The position numbers and the translations under genes are program-made. From Marinihelvus sp942491555 (GTDB lineage Bacteria > Pseudomonadota > Gammaproteobacteria > Xanthomonadales > SZUA-36): 64,000 nt of DNA. The DNA lies in the NCBI GenBank assembly GCA_942491555.1, contig CALOBN010000003.1, forward strand, positions 620,001 through 684,000. The letters are read 5' to 3'. Shown here one piece after another: positions 43,676 through 53,045 of the stretch; position 1 is the first letter of the stretch; each line of letters begins with the position of its first letter. The notes below the pieces were generated by a model, which saw only the letters and a list, made by a program, of their open reading frames with translations, was not told the origin of the DNA and ran no database searches.

Positions 43676-46316
43676 GCGATCCGCAAGCGGCGAGCAAACG
43701 ACCTGGCATGATATCGACCAGGCCTTGCAACGGGCCCTGGAACAGAATGAAGAGAACCGCGAGAATTGGGTCCATGCGACCTACGCAGATCAACCCGAAG
43801 TGCGGGACGCGGTTCTGGCCCTGCTTGCCGATGACCTGCCCAGTGCCGAGCTATTGGGTGCAGCCGAGCGTGAGCGCGACCGATTGTCGCTGGATGCGGG
43901 GCTTGAGTACCCCGAACAAGCGCAGGCGGGTGCCCTGGTTGGCAGTCGCATTGGTCCCTATCAACTAACTGAACTTGTGGCCGTCGGTGGCATGGGTGCG
44001 GTTTACCGGGCTCATCGCGAGGACGGTCAGTTTAAGCAGACTGTAGCCATCAAGGTCTTACCCGCCTGGGCGGGCGATGCGCAAACCGTGGCGCGGCTGC
44101 GCGCCGAGCGACAGATTCTTTCCAGTCTGCAGCATCCCAATATCACGCGACTGCTTGATGGTGGCGAAACACCGGATGGCTTTCCCTACCTGGTCACCGA
44201 GTTTATCGAAGGCGAAGACATCGCCGCCTGGGTTCAGCACCAGCAACCTGCATTGGCGCCTTTGTTGCAGCTGATCATCCGGGTGTGTGAGGCCGTCCAG
44301 TTCGCCCACCAAAACCTGATCATCCATCGCGACATTAAGCCCGCGAACATCCTGGTTGACGACCAGGGCCGTCCGCACCTCCTGGATTTTGGTATCGCCA
44401 AGCTACTGACGGGCGCCGGACTGGGTGTAACCCGGCCGCGCACGGCGACGGGTTTCAGTCCCATGACGCCGGAGTATGGCTCGCCTGAACAACGTGCAGG
44501 TCAGACAGTAACCACGGCCAGCGATATCTACCAGCTGGGTTTGCTGATGTACCGCTTGTTGACCGGGAGCAGGCCCGACCAAAACCCGTCTGGCGGTGTC
44601 ACGCGGCCCAGCACCATGGTTCGCAACACCAATAATGTGAGCTTGCCGGTCAAGGGTTCCAGGCTTGGCCAGCCGGCACGGCAAATCAAGGGCGATCTGG
44701 ACACCATTGTGCTAAAGGCGCTGCGCGAAGATCCGCTTGAGCGTTACGCATCGGCAGGCGAGATGGCCGCGGATTTGCGTCGCTTTCTGTCAGGCGAAGC
44801 CATCGAGGCGCGTCCGGAAAGTCTGTGGCTGGCCAGCCGCAGGCTGGCACGACACTACCCGCTGGCGACAGGCCTGGCGCTGACCCTTGTGGGCGTGCTG
44901 CTGGCTTCGGGCGTAAGCCTGTATCTCTACGCCCTGGAGTTGACCGCACAGCGCGACCTGGCCGCCCGTGAGGCGCAGCGCGCCAACCAGGTAAGGGATG
45001 TCCTGGTTGACCTTTTCCGCCGCAGCGATCCCCTGCAGGCCGATACCATCGGTGGCAAGTCAGCCTCGGTTTGGGATTCGCTGGACGCCGCCGCCGATGA
45101 GGCACGTGAAGAACTCGCTGGTCAGCCCGATATTCTGGCTGAATTACTCGCCACCCTGGCCACGCTTTATCGCCACGCGGGTCAACCTGCCGAGTCGATG
45201 GCCCTGATCAGCGAGTCGACAGATTTATATCTTGCCCTGGGTCCGGCCTATGCTGCCGATGTTGCGGTAAACGAGGCCGAATTTGCCAACATACTCAGTG
45301 CAGATGATTACTCTGCCGCCGAGACACACCTGAACTCTGCCATGGCCCTGGTGCCAACTTTCGCCGCACAGGAACCGCAGATGGCCGCCACGGTCTGGCT
45401 GGAAGCGGCACACATCAATCGTTCCGCTGGTAATGCCAGACAGGCACTGGAGTACTACCACCAGGCAGGTGCTGCGCTGGCACAAAGCAATGAAGAAAAC
45501 TGGTCCATGATTATCGAGGTCTTGTTTGGCCAGGCCAGTACGCTCCTGAGGCTGGATGACCCGGAGCAGGCTGAGCCACTTTTACGCGAGGCGCTGGTTC
45601 TGGGGGAGGAACATTTTGGTCATGATCACTCAAGACTTAACGGCATTCTCAGTGCATTGAGCGAATTGGAGCGAATGCGGGGGAACGTGCATGCAGCGGT
45701 CGCCTGGAGCGAGCGTATGGTGGCCAATATGGAGCAAAACAACGCCACGACGTATGACGGACTACTGTCAGCCAAGAACAATCTGAGCCTGAGTTACAGC
45801 GCCGCCGGGCGGGATAAGGATGCGCAGGACATGCTGCGTGAAGTGGTGCGCATCCGCCGCATTATGGCCGGGCCTGAGGGCAATGCAGGGCTGGCGGTCA
45901 GTCTTAAAAATCTGGCCAGCTCGCTGCACAACTCCGGGGACTATGCGGAGGTTTTACCGCTTCTGGAGGAAGCGCAAGCCCTGATGCACAGGCATTTGCC
46001 GGAGACCAGCCCCTACCGGGCCACGCCGCACTTCACCCGCGCTCTCGTATACCTGGACACTGACCGAGCCGCACTGGCAGTACCCGAGGCGGAATACACC
46101 CTGGCCATCCTTGAGCCCGCACTGGGAGATGCCCACTACCAGGTACAGGTGACACGTTGCGTCATGGCCGAGGCAATGTTGCAACTGGGCATGGTCGTCG
46201 AGGCGCGTGCGCTGGCTGAGTCCGCCCTGGACGGCATTCTCGCTTCAGGTAACGCACCAGTAAAATATGAGCGGCGTTGCCAGGCCACGGTTAATACCTT
46301 GGCGGAATCGCCGTGA
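43668..46316 (+). CDS. Ser/Thr protein kinase with transmembrane helix and TPR sensor
   Basis: An 882-residue protein. An N-terminal helical segment of about 90 residues precedes a Hanks-type kinase (about 97-375). It has VGGMGAVYRA as the nucleotide loop, Lys129 in VAIKVLP, Asp222 in HRDIKPANIL, and DFG at 240-242. A single helix at about 399-421 leads to a C-terminal region of TPR-like repeats (RRSDPLQADTIGGKSASVWD, LATLYRHAGQPAESM, NLSLSYSAAGRDKDAQ). The kinase should be cytoplasmic and the TPR part periplasmic. ATG 43668 overlaps the sigma gene. Its post-helix module is related to that of the TIR protein. Confidence 0.9.
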   Translation: MAERSASGEQTTWHDIDQALQRALEQNEENRENWVHATYADQPEVRDAVLALLADDLPSAELLGAAERERDRLSLDAGLEYPEQAQAGALVGSRIGPYQLTELVAVGGMGAVYRAHREDGQFKQTVAIKVLPAWAGDAQTVARLRAERQILSSLQHPNITRLLDGGETPDGFPYLVTEFIEGEDIAAWVQHQQPALAPLLQLIIRVCEAVQFAHQNLIIHRDIKPANILVDDQGRPHLLDFGIAKLLTGAGLGVTRPRTATGFSPMTPEYGSPEQRAGQTVTTASDIYQLGLLMYRLLTGSRPDQNPSGGVTRPSTMVRNTNNVSLPVKGSRLGQPARQIKGDLDTIVLKALREDPLERYASAGEMAADLRRFLSGEAIEARPESLWLASRRLARHYPLATGLALTLVGVLLASGVSLYLYALELTAQRDLAAREAQRANQVRDVLVDLFRRSDPLQADTIGGKSASVWDSLDAAADEAREELAGQPDILAELLATLATLYRHAGQPAESMALISESTDLYLALGPAYAADVAVNEAEFANILSADDYSAAETHLNSAMALVPTFAAQEPQMAATVWLEAAHINRSAGNARQALEYYHQAGAALAQSNEENWSMIIEVLFGQASTLLRLDDPEQAEPLLREALVLGEEHFGHDHSRLNGILSALSELERMRGNVHAAVAWSERMVANMEQNNATTYDGLLSAKNNLSLSYSAAGRDKDAQDMLREVVRIRRIMAGPEGNAGLAVSLKNLASSLHNSGDYAEVLPLLEEAQALMHRHLPETSPYRATPHFTRALVYLDTDRAALAVPEAEYTLAILEPALGDAHYQVQVTRCVMAEAMLQLGMVVEARALAESALDGILASGNAPVKYERRCQATVNTLAESP

Positions 46317-46352
46317 CCATTGAGTTGGCCCCGGAAAGTCTGATTGCCGAAT

Positions 46353-46376
46353 GCAACCTGGCGCCCGGCAGGTTGC
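46353..46376. terminator. Inverted repeat between convergent kinase and protease genes
   Basis: A perfect 8-bp stem GCAACCTG/CAGGTTGC with an eight-base GC-rich loop, between the two stops. No T-run, so it is only a candidate bidirectional terminator. Confidence 0.4.
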
Positions 46377-46408
46377 GCTGATGCCGCGGCTAGCTGTCTC
46401 GCGCGCCT

Positions 46409-48925
46409 TTAGCCGCCGCCCTCGCCTTCTTCAAAGCCGGATTTAAACAGCAGCGGTTGATCCGACGTGTTGCTATTCAACGGCGCCTGAATGCAGAACC
46501 CGTTAAAAGCATTTGCTCCTGAAGAACTCCAGGTTGATTCACGCACAGTGACGCGCCAGGTGCCGTTCAGAGGAATATCATCAAACACGCTCAGTGGCTC
46601 TGTGGGTGTCAGTCTTCCAGCGAGGGCCGGCGCGGTCAGTGCGCAGGCAGACTCGGCATCCGCACTTGCCTCATCGTCAAAGATTGCATTGATATCTCCA
46701 CGTTCGCAGCCGAAAGGATCAGGGTCCGCCTGTTCGTCCACACCCGGCCGGCTTATCAGTCTTGCACTGGTGCCGCTTTCCAGGTGCTCGATGGTCGCCA
46801 CCAGGAAACCCACCCTCGGGTAGGTGACGTCCAGCCTGACGTCCAGATCCGAGATGCTCAAGCCATCCTGACCACTGACAACAAGATCAGCACTCACGGG
46901 CGTGAACTGTGGAATCGGAATCTCCGGAGTCACGCATTGTTCGAAGGCGTCAATCGCAAAGTTGTTATTCGAGACGTCGAAATAGATGTTGTCAGCGGCG
47001 CGCACCTTGATACGCGCGGTCGGCGTGGCAACGTCCGGCAGGGTCACAATTTGTGCGCCGTCATTGGGGACATCCGAGGCGAGTACCCGGTCGTAGTTAA
47101 GCCCACCGTCCGTTGACAGCAGAATATCAACCGTCGCCGTGTCCACGGGAGCGAGGTCAGTGCCGGCCACATCCCAGGTAACCTCGGGCTCATCCGAGGT
47201 CGTGAAGCTCTCTCCGCCATTTGGGAAGGAAACGGCGAAAGGCCCGCTGTTACCATCCACGTTCAGGACAATATTGGCCTCGCCAAGACGCCCACCCCCG
47301 GGGTTGTTGTCCCTGGCCGTGAACCGGAAGTTCAACGTCCGGGTCGTCGCGGGCAGGGTGTCACCAAAGCGCGAGCCATCAACCACGCGGGATGTTTCCG
47401 TGCCCGGTGGCAGTGAGCGAACGATTGGGTTATCGCCCTGGTCGCCTGCGGCGATGGTGGCCTGAGCCCCCAGGTCCATCTGCTCCCAGGTAAAACTCAT
47501 GGTATCGCCGTCCGCGTCTTCTACGCTGTCAATATCGAGTTCAAACGGTGTTCCGATGGGCAAGGTGTAGCCCCCGGTGGCCGTAACGACCGGTTCATTG
47601 AGATTGGTCGCAGAGATCGTAGCGGCGCAACTGCCGCTGCCATCAATGAAATCGAGCATGTCTTCCAGGCTACCGGCATGAAAATAGTCATTACTGAAAT
47701 TCTGGATATTATCCGAGCCGCAAATTCCGCTATAGGACATAATCGTGGTGCCGCTGCCCGGCTCCCAGGCCGAGTTTGGGGTCCAGTTACTGCCTGCGCA
47801 GTTGCCTATGGGCGAGTTGAAGGTGTGCAGAGCGCCAAACTGGTGACCCATTTCGTGGGCGATCATGTCGACCACGATGGAATCCCCCGTGGCTCGCCAT
47901 ACGCCGCTGACGCCGCGCGCCTTGCGCGAACCACAGGGCGCGAACACCGAGGCGACGCCGCTACTGCCGCGATACATCACGTGACCAATGTCGTAATTTG
48001 AGGAGCCGATCACCGCATTAATGTTGCTCTGGTTTTCACTGAGCATGGCGGACGCACTGTTTTGCGAGTAGGGGTCAGTAGCGCCGTCGGCATAAATGAT
48101 GTCCGGGTTGTCCTCGATAATGATTAAGCGCACGGACAGTTCCCGCTCGTAAATGGAATTCACCCGGTTAATGATCGTGACCACATTGGCCTGGGCGGTT
48201 ACCACCGAGCCGCCGGCCAGCCCGGTCGTATAGTCGCCGGTGACCGCATAGGCCAGGCGATAGGTGCGTAGATTGCCCTGTGTAGAGGCACCGCGCGCCA
48301 GCGTATCGCTGCCCGGGTTCTGCATGGGCAAGAGCTCATGTTCTCCAACCTCACATTGCAGGGGCTGATCTGGCTGATTGTCCTGCTTGTGATAAGAAAC
48401 GTAGCGGGTTAGCTCGCCCGGAGTTTGAGGGTCCACATAGTAGGTGCTGTTGGATGACTGCACCACGGCGTGCAAGCCGTTGGGTCCACCCCAGTCCAGT
48501 CGCGCCGTGACACCTGGCCGGCTCAGACTGCGCGCCGCGAAAGTACGCATGGGCCAGCCGCGATCTGCAAGCCATTGGGCAAGGCCAGGCTCCATCACGG
48601 GGGATTCGACGATCGAAAAATTCTCAAAATTGCCATCGGGCGTCGGCAGGGACAAAACCATCTCGGCAACGGCATCTGCGCGCCGGATCCCGGTAAGATT
48701 TTCCATGGGGACTCCGGCCAGGAGTGCATCCAGTGCGTTAACATCAAGTCTTGCAGCCTGATGTGGACCCAGGTTTGGGTTGCCCAATGCGTTCTGTGAT
48801 TGGGCGTTCGCGGACACCCCCTGATCTGACGGCTCCAGGGTCCAGATGTCAGCCAGGGCATTACCGGTCCAGAAAAAGGCCAGAACAAAGCCCAACGCGA
48901 AAGTCTGCTTGAATCCATTCATCAC
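46409..48925 (-). CDS. Secreted reprolysin-type zinc metalloprotease with P domain and GFE tail
   Basis: An 838-residue secreted protease. The signal peptide (TFALGFVLAFFWTGNALA) is followed by a propeptide-like region and a metzincin domain with HEMGHQFGALH near residue 355, giving three zinc histidines and the catalytic Glu. Beyond it lie Ig-like domains (VEDADGDTMSFTW, FPNGGESFTTSDEPEVTW) and a proprotein-convertase P domain near the end (SDLDVRLDVTYPRVGFLVATI). The tail LLFKSGFEEGEGGG matches the GFE motif of two other exported proteins here. It converges on the kinase gene and may belong to the same secreted-protein programme (inference). Confidence 0.88.
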   Translation of the reverse strand: MMNGFKQTFALGFVLAFFWTGNALADIWTLEPSDQGVSANAQSQNALGNPNLGPHQAARLDVNALDALLAGVPMENLTGIRRADAVAEMVLSLPTPDGNFENFSIVESPVMEPGLAQWLADRGWPMRTFAARSLSRPGVTARLDWGGPNGLHAVVQSSNSTYYVDPQTPGELTRYVSYHKQDNQPDQPLQCEVGEHELLPMQNPGSDTLARGASTQGNLRTYRLAYAVTGDYTTGLAGGSVVTAQANVVTIINRVNSIYERELSVRLIIIEDNPDIIYADGATDPYSQNSASAMLSENQSNINAVIGSSNYDIGHVMYRGSSGVASVFAPCGSRKARGVSGVWRATGDSIVVDMIAHEMGHQFGALHTFNSPIGNCAGSNWTPNSAWEPGSGTTIMSYSGICGSDNIQNFSNDYFHAGSLEDMLDFIDGSGSCAATISATNLNEPVVTATGGYTLPIGTPFELDIDSVEDADGDTMSFTWEQMDLGAQATIAAGDQGDNPIVRSLPPGTETSRVVDGSRFGDTLPATTRTLNFRFTARDNNPGGGRLGEANIVLNVDGNSGPFAVSFPNGGESFTTSDEPEVTWDVAGTDLAPVDTATVDILLSTDGGLNYDRVLASDVPNDGAQIVTLPDVATPTARIKVRAADNIYFDVSNNNFAIDAFEQCVTPEIPIPQFTPVSADLVVSGQDGLSISDLDVRLDVTYPRVGFLVATIEHLESGTSARLISRPGVDEQADPDPFGCERGDINAIFDDEASADAESACALTAPALAGRLTPTEPLSVFDDIPLNGTWRVTVRESTWSSSGANAFNGFCIQAPLNSNTSDQPLLFKSGFEEGEGGG

Positions 48926-49117
48926 TGCTTCCTTGATGCTTTACGCCACTGCATTGTAGAACAAACCCGATAACGCCGTTAGGGATGGTTCTGCCTGTGA
49001 CAATGGCCTGCAGGATTAAGATCGCGCATTACACGAAGCACTGGCATGGACTTATACTGCTCGCCTGGAATTAACGTACCTGCGGGCGTCGGCCCGCTGC
49101 CATGAGGAAAGAACGCG

Positions 49118-50044
49118 ATGAGCGAAACCCATTACCGGCAGGTCTGGGACCGCCGTTCGGCTGATGATCTGGCCGCCCTCGAAGCGGTAGACAACAGTGG
49201 CAGCGAAGCGGTTGCCAGGGCAACGGGTGCCTACACGGCCGATCTCGTGGCGACCGCCATCGATTTGCAGCCGGAAGATTCGATTCTCGAGTTGGGTTGT
49301 GGCGCGGCCCGTATCGGGCGGGAGCTTGTCGAACGCTGCGGTCAGTGGACCGGGGTGGATATTTCACCAAACATGATCGGCGTTGCCGGCAGTCGACTGG
49401 CTGGTCACGACAATACCCGCCTGGAAGTCCTCGAGCGTGCCAGCCTGTCGATGATTGAAAGTGACAGCCTGGATAAGGCCTACTCGGTGGCCGTGCTGTG
49501 CCACATGGATAAAGAGGATCTGTTTCTCTATTTGCGCGAAATTGCCCGCACCCTCAAACCGGGTGGCCTTGCCTATCTGGAAACCTGGAACATGGCCGAT
49601 CCCGTTGGTTGGTATCGCTGGATGTATGAGGTTGAATTCTGGAACCAGGCCGACCAGAGCCAGCGCAAGGACGTGGCCCGTAATCAGTTCTGCGTGACCG
49701 AAGAATTCAGCCTTTATGCGGAACGTGCGGGGCTGGATGTGCTCTATGTTTTCCAGGACTCACCGTGGCTGCAGATGGTGGCAGGCAAGCACCTGGGTGC
49801 CGATCAGCGCGAGCAGCAGCGGCGGCGACTGGCTGAACAGCGGTCCGATATTGCTCATACCCCGTTATTCGGACAGTTGTTCCTGGAAGCGATTCGCGTG
49901 ATCTACGGTGAGCAGCACCCGAAACAGGCCCTGGCCCATCTCGATACGCTGGATGAGGGTATTGAGGTGAGTCTGTACCGCACGCTGATCGAGGGCCTGT
50001 GGGAACAGGATCCGGAGCGTTACGGCGAGCCGCCGAAAGGGTGA
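49118..50044 (+). CDS. Class I SAM-dependent methyltransferase
   Basis: A 308-residue cytoplasmic methyltransferase. Motif I is LELGCGAARIG near 60, followed by VDISPNMIGVAGSRL, the acidic motif, and LKPGGLAYLETWNM near 150. The C-terminal third is helical and rich in Gln/Arg (DQREQQRRRLAEQR), outside the family core. The substrate is unknown. The ATG follows a GAGGAAAG site. It precedes frdA by about 60 bases on the same strand but is not known as part of frd operons. Confidence 0.85.
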   Translation: MSETHYRQVWDRRSADDLAALEAVDNSGSEAVARATGAYTADLVATAIDLQPEDSILELGCGAARIGRELVERCGQWTGVDISPNMIGVAGSRLAGHDNTRLEVLERASLSMIESDSLDKAYSVAVLCHMDKEDLFLYLREIARTLKPGGLAYLETWNMADPVGWYRWMYEVEFWNQADQSQRKDVARNQFCVTEEFSLYAERAGLDVLYVFQDSPWLQMVAGKHLGADQREQQRRRLAEQRSDIAHTPLFGQLFLEAIRVIYGEQHPKQALAHLDTLDEGIEVSLYRTLIEGLWEQDPERYGEPPKG

Positions 50045-50106
50045 CCCTCAGCCAAAAACCCTGGTGCCATTTATACTGAGGCCACGTTCAAGGCATGAGG
50101 ATCGGG

Positions 50107-51894
50107 ATGCCGCATATGCAGGTCGTTACCACGGATGTGGCCATTATCGGCGGTGGCGGTGCCGGCCTTCGCGCTGCGATCGCGATCGCAGAAACGGATC
50201 CGACGCTGGACGTCACGGTGGTATCAAAGGTCGTGCCCATGCGCAGTCATACGGTGGCAGCCGAGGGCGGTTCGGCTGGCGTGGTGACGGACCAGGATAC
50301 CCTGGACATGCATTTCCACGATACGGTCGCAGGCGGTGACTGGCTGTGCGACCAGGATGCCGTGGATTACTTCGTGGCCCACTGCACGGAGGAGATGATA
50401 CAGCTGGAGCACTGGGGCTGCCCCTGGAGCCGCCAGGATGACGGTCATACCCGGGTGCGAAACTTTGGTGGAATGAGTACAGCACGCACCTGGTTTGCCG
50501 CTGACAAAACCGGGTTCCATATCCTGCACACCCTGTTCCAGACCTCAATAAAGCACCCATCCATCAAGCGCCTGGATGAGGTCTTCGCGGTCGATCTGCT
50601 GGTCGCTGATGACCAAGTCCGGGGTCTGCTGGCGATCGAGGTGGCCAGTGGTGAGTTTATTCGCGTTGAAGCGCGCGCCGTGGTGCTTGCGACAGGCGGC
50701 GCGGGACGGGTCTTTGCCCAGAACACCAACGCCGGCATTCTGACGGGCGATGGCATGGGCATGGCCTACCGGCACGGAGCCGCCTTACGCGATATGGAGT
50801 TTGTCCAGTATCACCCCACCACCCTGCCCGGCAGCGGCATTTTGATTACCGAGGGTTGCCGCGGCGAAGGCGGCTTCCTCACCAATAAAGACGGTTACCG
50901 CTATCTGCAGGACTATGCCCTCGGCCCGGTCGTTCAGGAACCAACCCCGAAAACCATGGAGCTTGGGCCACGCGACCGGCTCAGCCAGGCGTTCTGGCAT
51001 GAGCAACGCAAGGGCCGAACTGTTGACACACCACTCGGCGCTGCCGTGAATCTCGAGCTTATGCACCTGGGGCGCAACAAGCTGAGTGAGCGCCTGCCCT
51101 TCATCATGGAGCTGAGCAGGACGTTTCTGGGTATCGATGCGGCCGAGGTGCCCATCCCGGTGTGCCCCTCGGTGCATTACACCATGGGCGGCATTGCGAC
51201 AGACCAGGCAACCGCTACCTCGCTGCCCGGTTTATTCGCCTGTGGCGAGTGTTCCAGCGTTGGCATACATGGCGCCAACCGGCTCGGCTCAAACTCCCTG
51301 GCCGAGCTGGTCGTGTTTGGCAAGCTGGCAGGGCTGCACGCCGCGCGCTTTGCCAAGGCGCACACGCCCGGCACACCGGCACAACTTCAGACGCAGGCGG
51401 AGGAAGCCATGGGCGCCGCACTGGCAGTTCTGGAGCGATGCGACGGCGACGAGCGCCTCGCAGATATCCGCGATGAGATGGCTCGCAGCATGAGCGCCGG
51501 TATCGGCATCTACCGCACGGCGGAGGGCATGCAAGCCACCTGCGAAACACTCGATGGCCTCATGCAACGCTTCCAGCACATTCAGCTTGATGACCGCAAT
51601 CGCGCCTTCAACACCGAATGGCTGAGCGCACTTGAACTGGGCTTCTCGCTCGAGGTGGCCCGCGCCATGGCCTATTCCGCCGTCAACCGTCGCGAATCAC
51701 GCGGCGCCCATGTGCGCCTGGATGAGTTTGATCAACGCGATGACCAGCAGTTTCTTAAGCACACGCTGGCCCGTTTTGCCGGGGACGGACCGCCACAGAT
51801 CAGCTACCAGGATGTCAACATCACGCGGTTGCCGCCCGCCGAACGCCACTATGGTGCGGCCGGCGAATCATCCAGGGGCACAGCTCGTGACTGA
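50107..51894 (+). CDS. frdA: Fumarate reductase flavoprotein subunit
   Basis: A 595-residue FAD subunit of membrane quinol:fumarate reductase, on the cytoplasmic face. DVAIIGGGGAGLRAA binds FAD, and the histidine in RSHTVAAEGGSAG is the covalent FAD site. HYTMGGI, GANRLGSNSLAELVVFG and RRESRGAH are active-site blocks. Similarity to E. coli FrdA runs nearly end to end (HDTVAGGDWLC, GCPWSR, EFVQYHPTTLPGSGIL). ATG 50107 is chosen because GAGG lies six bases before it; ATG 50095 is weaker. First gene of frdABCD. Confidence 0.95.
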   Translation: MPHMQVVTTDVAIIGGGGAGLRAAIAIAETDPTLDVTVVSKVVPMRSHTVAAEGGSAGVVTDQDTLDMHFHDTVAGGDWLCDQDAVDYFVAHCTEEMIQLEHWGCPWSRQDDGHTRVRNFGGMSTARTWFAADKTGFHILHTLFQTSIKHPSIKRLDEVFAVDLLVADDQVRGLLAIEVASGEFIRVEARAVVLATGGAGRVFAQNTNAGILTGDGMGMAYRHGAALRDMEFVQYHPTTLPGSGILITEGCRGEGGFLTNKDGYRYLQDYALGPVVQEPTPKTMELGPRDRLSQAFWHEQRKGRTVDTPLGAAVNLELMHLGRNKLSERLPFIMELSRTFLGIDAAEVPIPVCPSVHYTMGGIATDQATATSLPGLFACGECSSVGIHGANRLGSNSLAELVVFGKLAGLHAARFAKAHTPGTPAQLQTQAEEAMGAALAVLERCDGDERLADIRDEMARSMSAGIGIYRTAEGMQATCETLDGLMQRFQHIQLDDRNRAFNTEWLSALELGFSLEVARAMAYSAVNRRESRGAHVRLDEFDQRDDQQFLKHTLARFAGDGPPQISYQDVNITRLPPAERHYGAAGESSRGTARD

Positions 51895-52654
51895 ACGCCG
51901 GGAAATCGAGATACAGGTACTGCGCTTTAATCCGGAGCATGATTCTAAGCCGTACCTGCAGTCCTACCAGGTGCCTTTCGACCACGACACCTCGGTACTC
52001 GCAGGTCTGCAATATATCAAGGACCACCTGGACGGCAGCCTGACGTTCCGCTGGTCATGCCGGATGGCGGTGTGCGGCAGCTGCGGCAAGATGGTCGATG
52101 GCGTGCCGAAACTCTCCTGCAAGACATTTTTGCGTGATTACTATCCGGGCCCGGTTCGCATTGAGGCACTTGAGCACTTTCCTGTCCTGCGTGATCTGGC
52201 AGTGGACCAGACGGACTTTCTGGATAAGTTTGAGTCCATCAAGCCTTACCTGATTCGCGAGGAAGATAAACCCCTTGGTGAGGGCGTCTACCTGCAGACG
52301 CCGGCTGAACTTGCCCGCTACGAGCAATTTTCAGACTGTATTAACTGTCTGCTGTGTTACTCCGCCTGCCCGCAGTACGGGCTGAACAATGAATTTACCG
52401 GACCCGCCCTGCTGGCGCTGCTGTATCGCTACAACGCCGACAGCCGCGACCAGGGTACGCGGCAGCGCATGGAACTGGTCAATGCCGAGGAAGGTGTCTG
52501 GAGCTGCACCCTGGTGGGCTACTGCTCGGAGGTATGCCCCAAGCAGGTAGACCCCGCCTTTGCGATCAACCAGAACAAGGTCAACAGCACAAAGGACTAC
52601 TTTTTAAACTTTTTAATGCCCCGGGGCGCCAAACGAGGCGGTTTCAAACCATGA
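51887..52654 (+). CDS. frdB: Fumarate reductase iron-sulfur subunit
   Basis: A 255-residue electron-transfer subunit. CRMAVCGSCG near 60 with a later Cys binds the 2Fe-2S cluster. CINCLLCYSACP binds 4Fe-4S and CTLVGYCSEVCPKQVDP the 3Fe-4S cluster. The start is GTG 51887, overlapping the frdA stop by eight bases, with AGGGG before it. The larger open frame upstream is the frdA shadow. It passes electrons from menaquinol through FrdCD to FrdA. Confidence 0.95.
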   Translation: MTERREIEIQVLRFNPEHDSKPYLQSYQVPFDHDTSVLAGLQYIKDHLDGSLTFRWSCRMAVCGSCGKMVDGVPKLSCKTFLRDYYPGPVRIEALEHFPVLRDLAVDQTDFLDKFESIKPYLIREEDKPLGEGVYLQTPAELARYEQFSDCINCLLCYSACPQYGLNNEFTGPALLALLYRYNADSRDQGTRQRMELVNAEEGVWSCTLVGYCSEVCPKQVDPAFAINQNKVNSTKDYFLNFLMPRGAKRGGFKP

Positions 52655-53043
52655 GCACCCACAATAGCTACCGTCGGCCCATGACAGGCTGGTACCGGAA
52701 AAACCCGCGCTTTATCCGCTACATGCTGCGCGAGCTCACGGCCGTGTTCCTGGCTGCCTATGCCCTGATACTGCTCGCGGGCGTGATAGCACTCTCACGA
52801 GGGCCTGAGAGCTGGGCCGCGTTTCAGGGTTTTCTCCTCAGCCCGTTTTCGGTGGCTTTACACGGTTTGATTTTCATCGCCGCCGTGTACCACAGCTGTA
52901 CATGGTTTGCAGTGTCGCCCAAAGCCATGCCACCGGTTGTTCTGGGTAAGAAGCGCTTACCGGATAGGATCGTAACAGGCGCGCAATTCGCGGTGTTCAT
53001 CATGGTGTCTGTCGCCCTGGTGCTGTGGGCGATGGGCGCCTGA
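52651..53043 (+). CDS. frdC: Fumarate reductase membrane anchor subunit C
   Basis: A 130-residue anchor with three helices. SYRRPMTGWYRKNPRFIRYMLRE at the N-terminus is a family hallmark, as is LHGLIFIAAVYHSCTWF in the middle. The ATG overlaps the frdB stop by four bases. It binds quinol together with FrdD. Length matches E. coli FrdC (131 residues). Confidence 0.92.
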   Translation: MSTHNSYRRPMTGWYRKNPRFIRYMLRELTAVFLAAYALILLAGVIALSRGPESWAAFQGFLLSPFSVALHGLIFIAAVYHSCTWFAVSPKAMPPVVLGKKRLPDRIVTGAQFAVFIMVSVALVLWAMGA

Positions 53044-53045
53044 CC

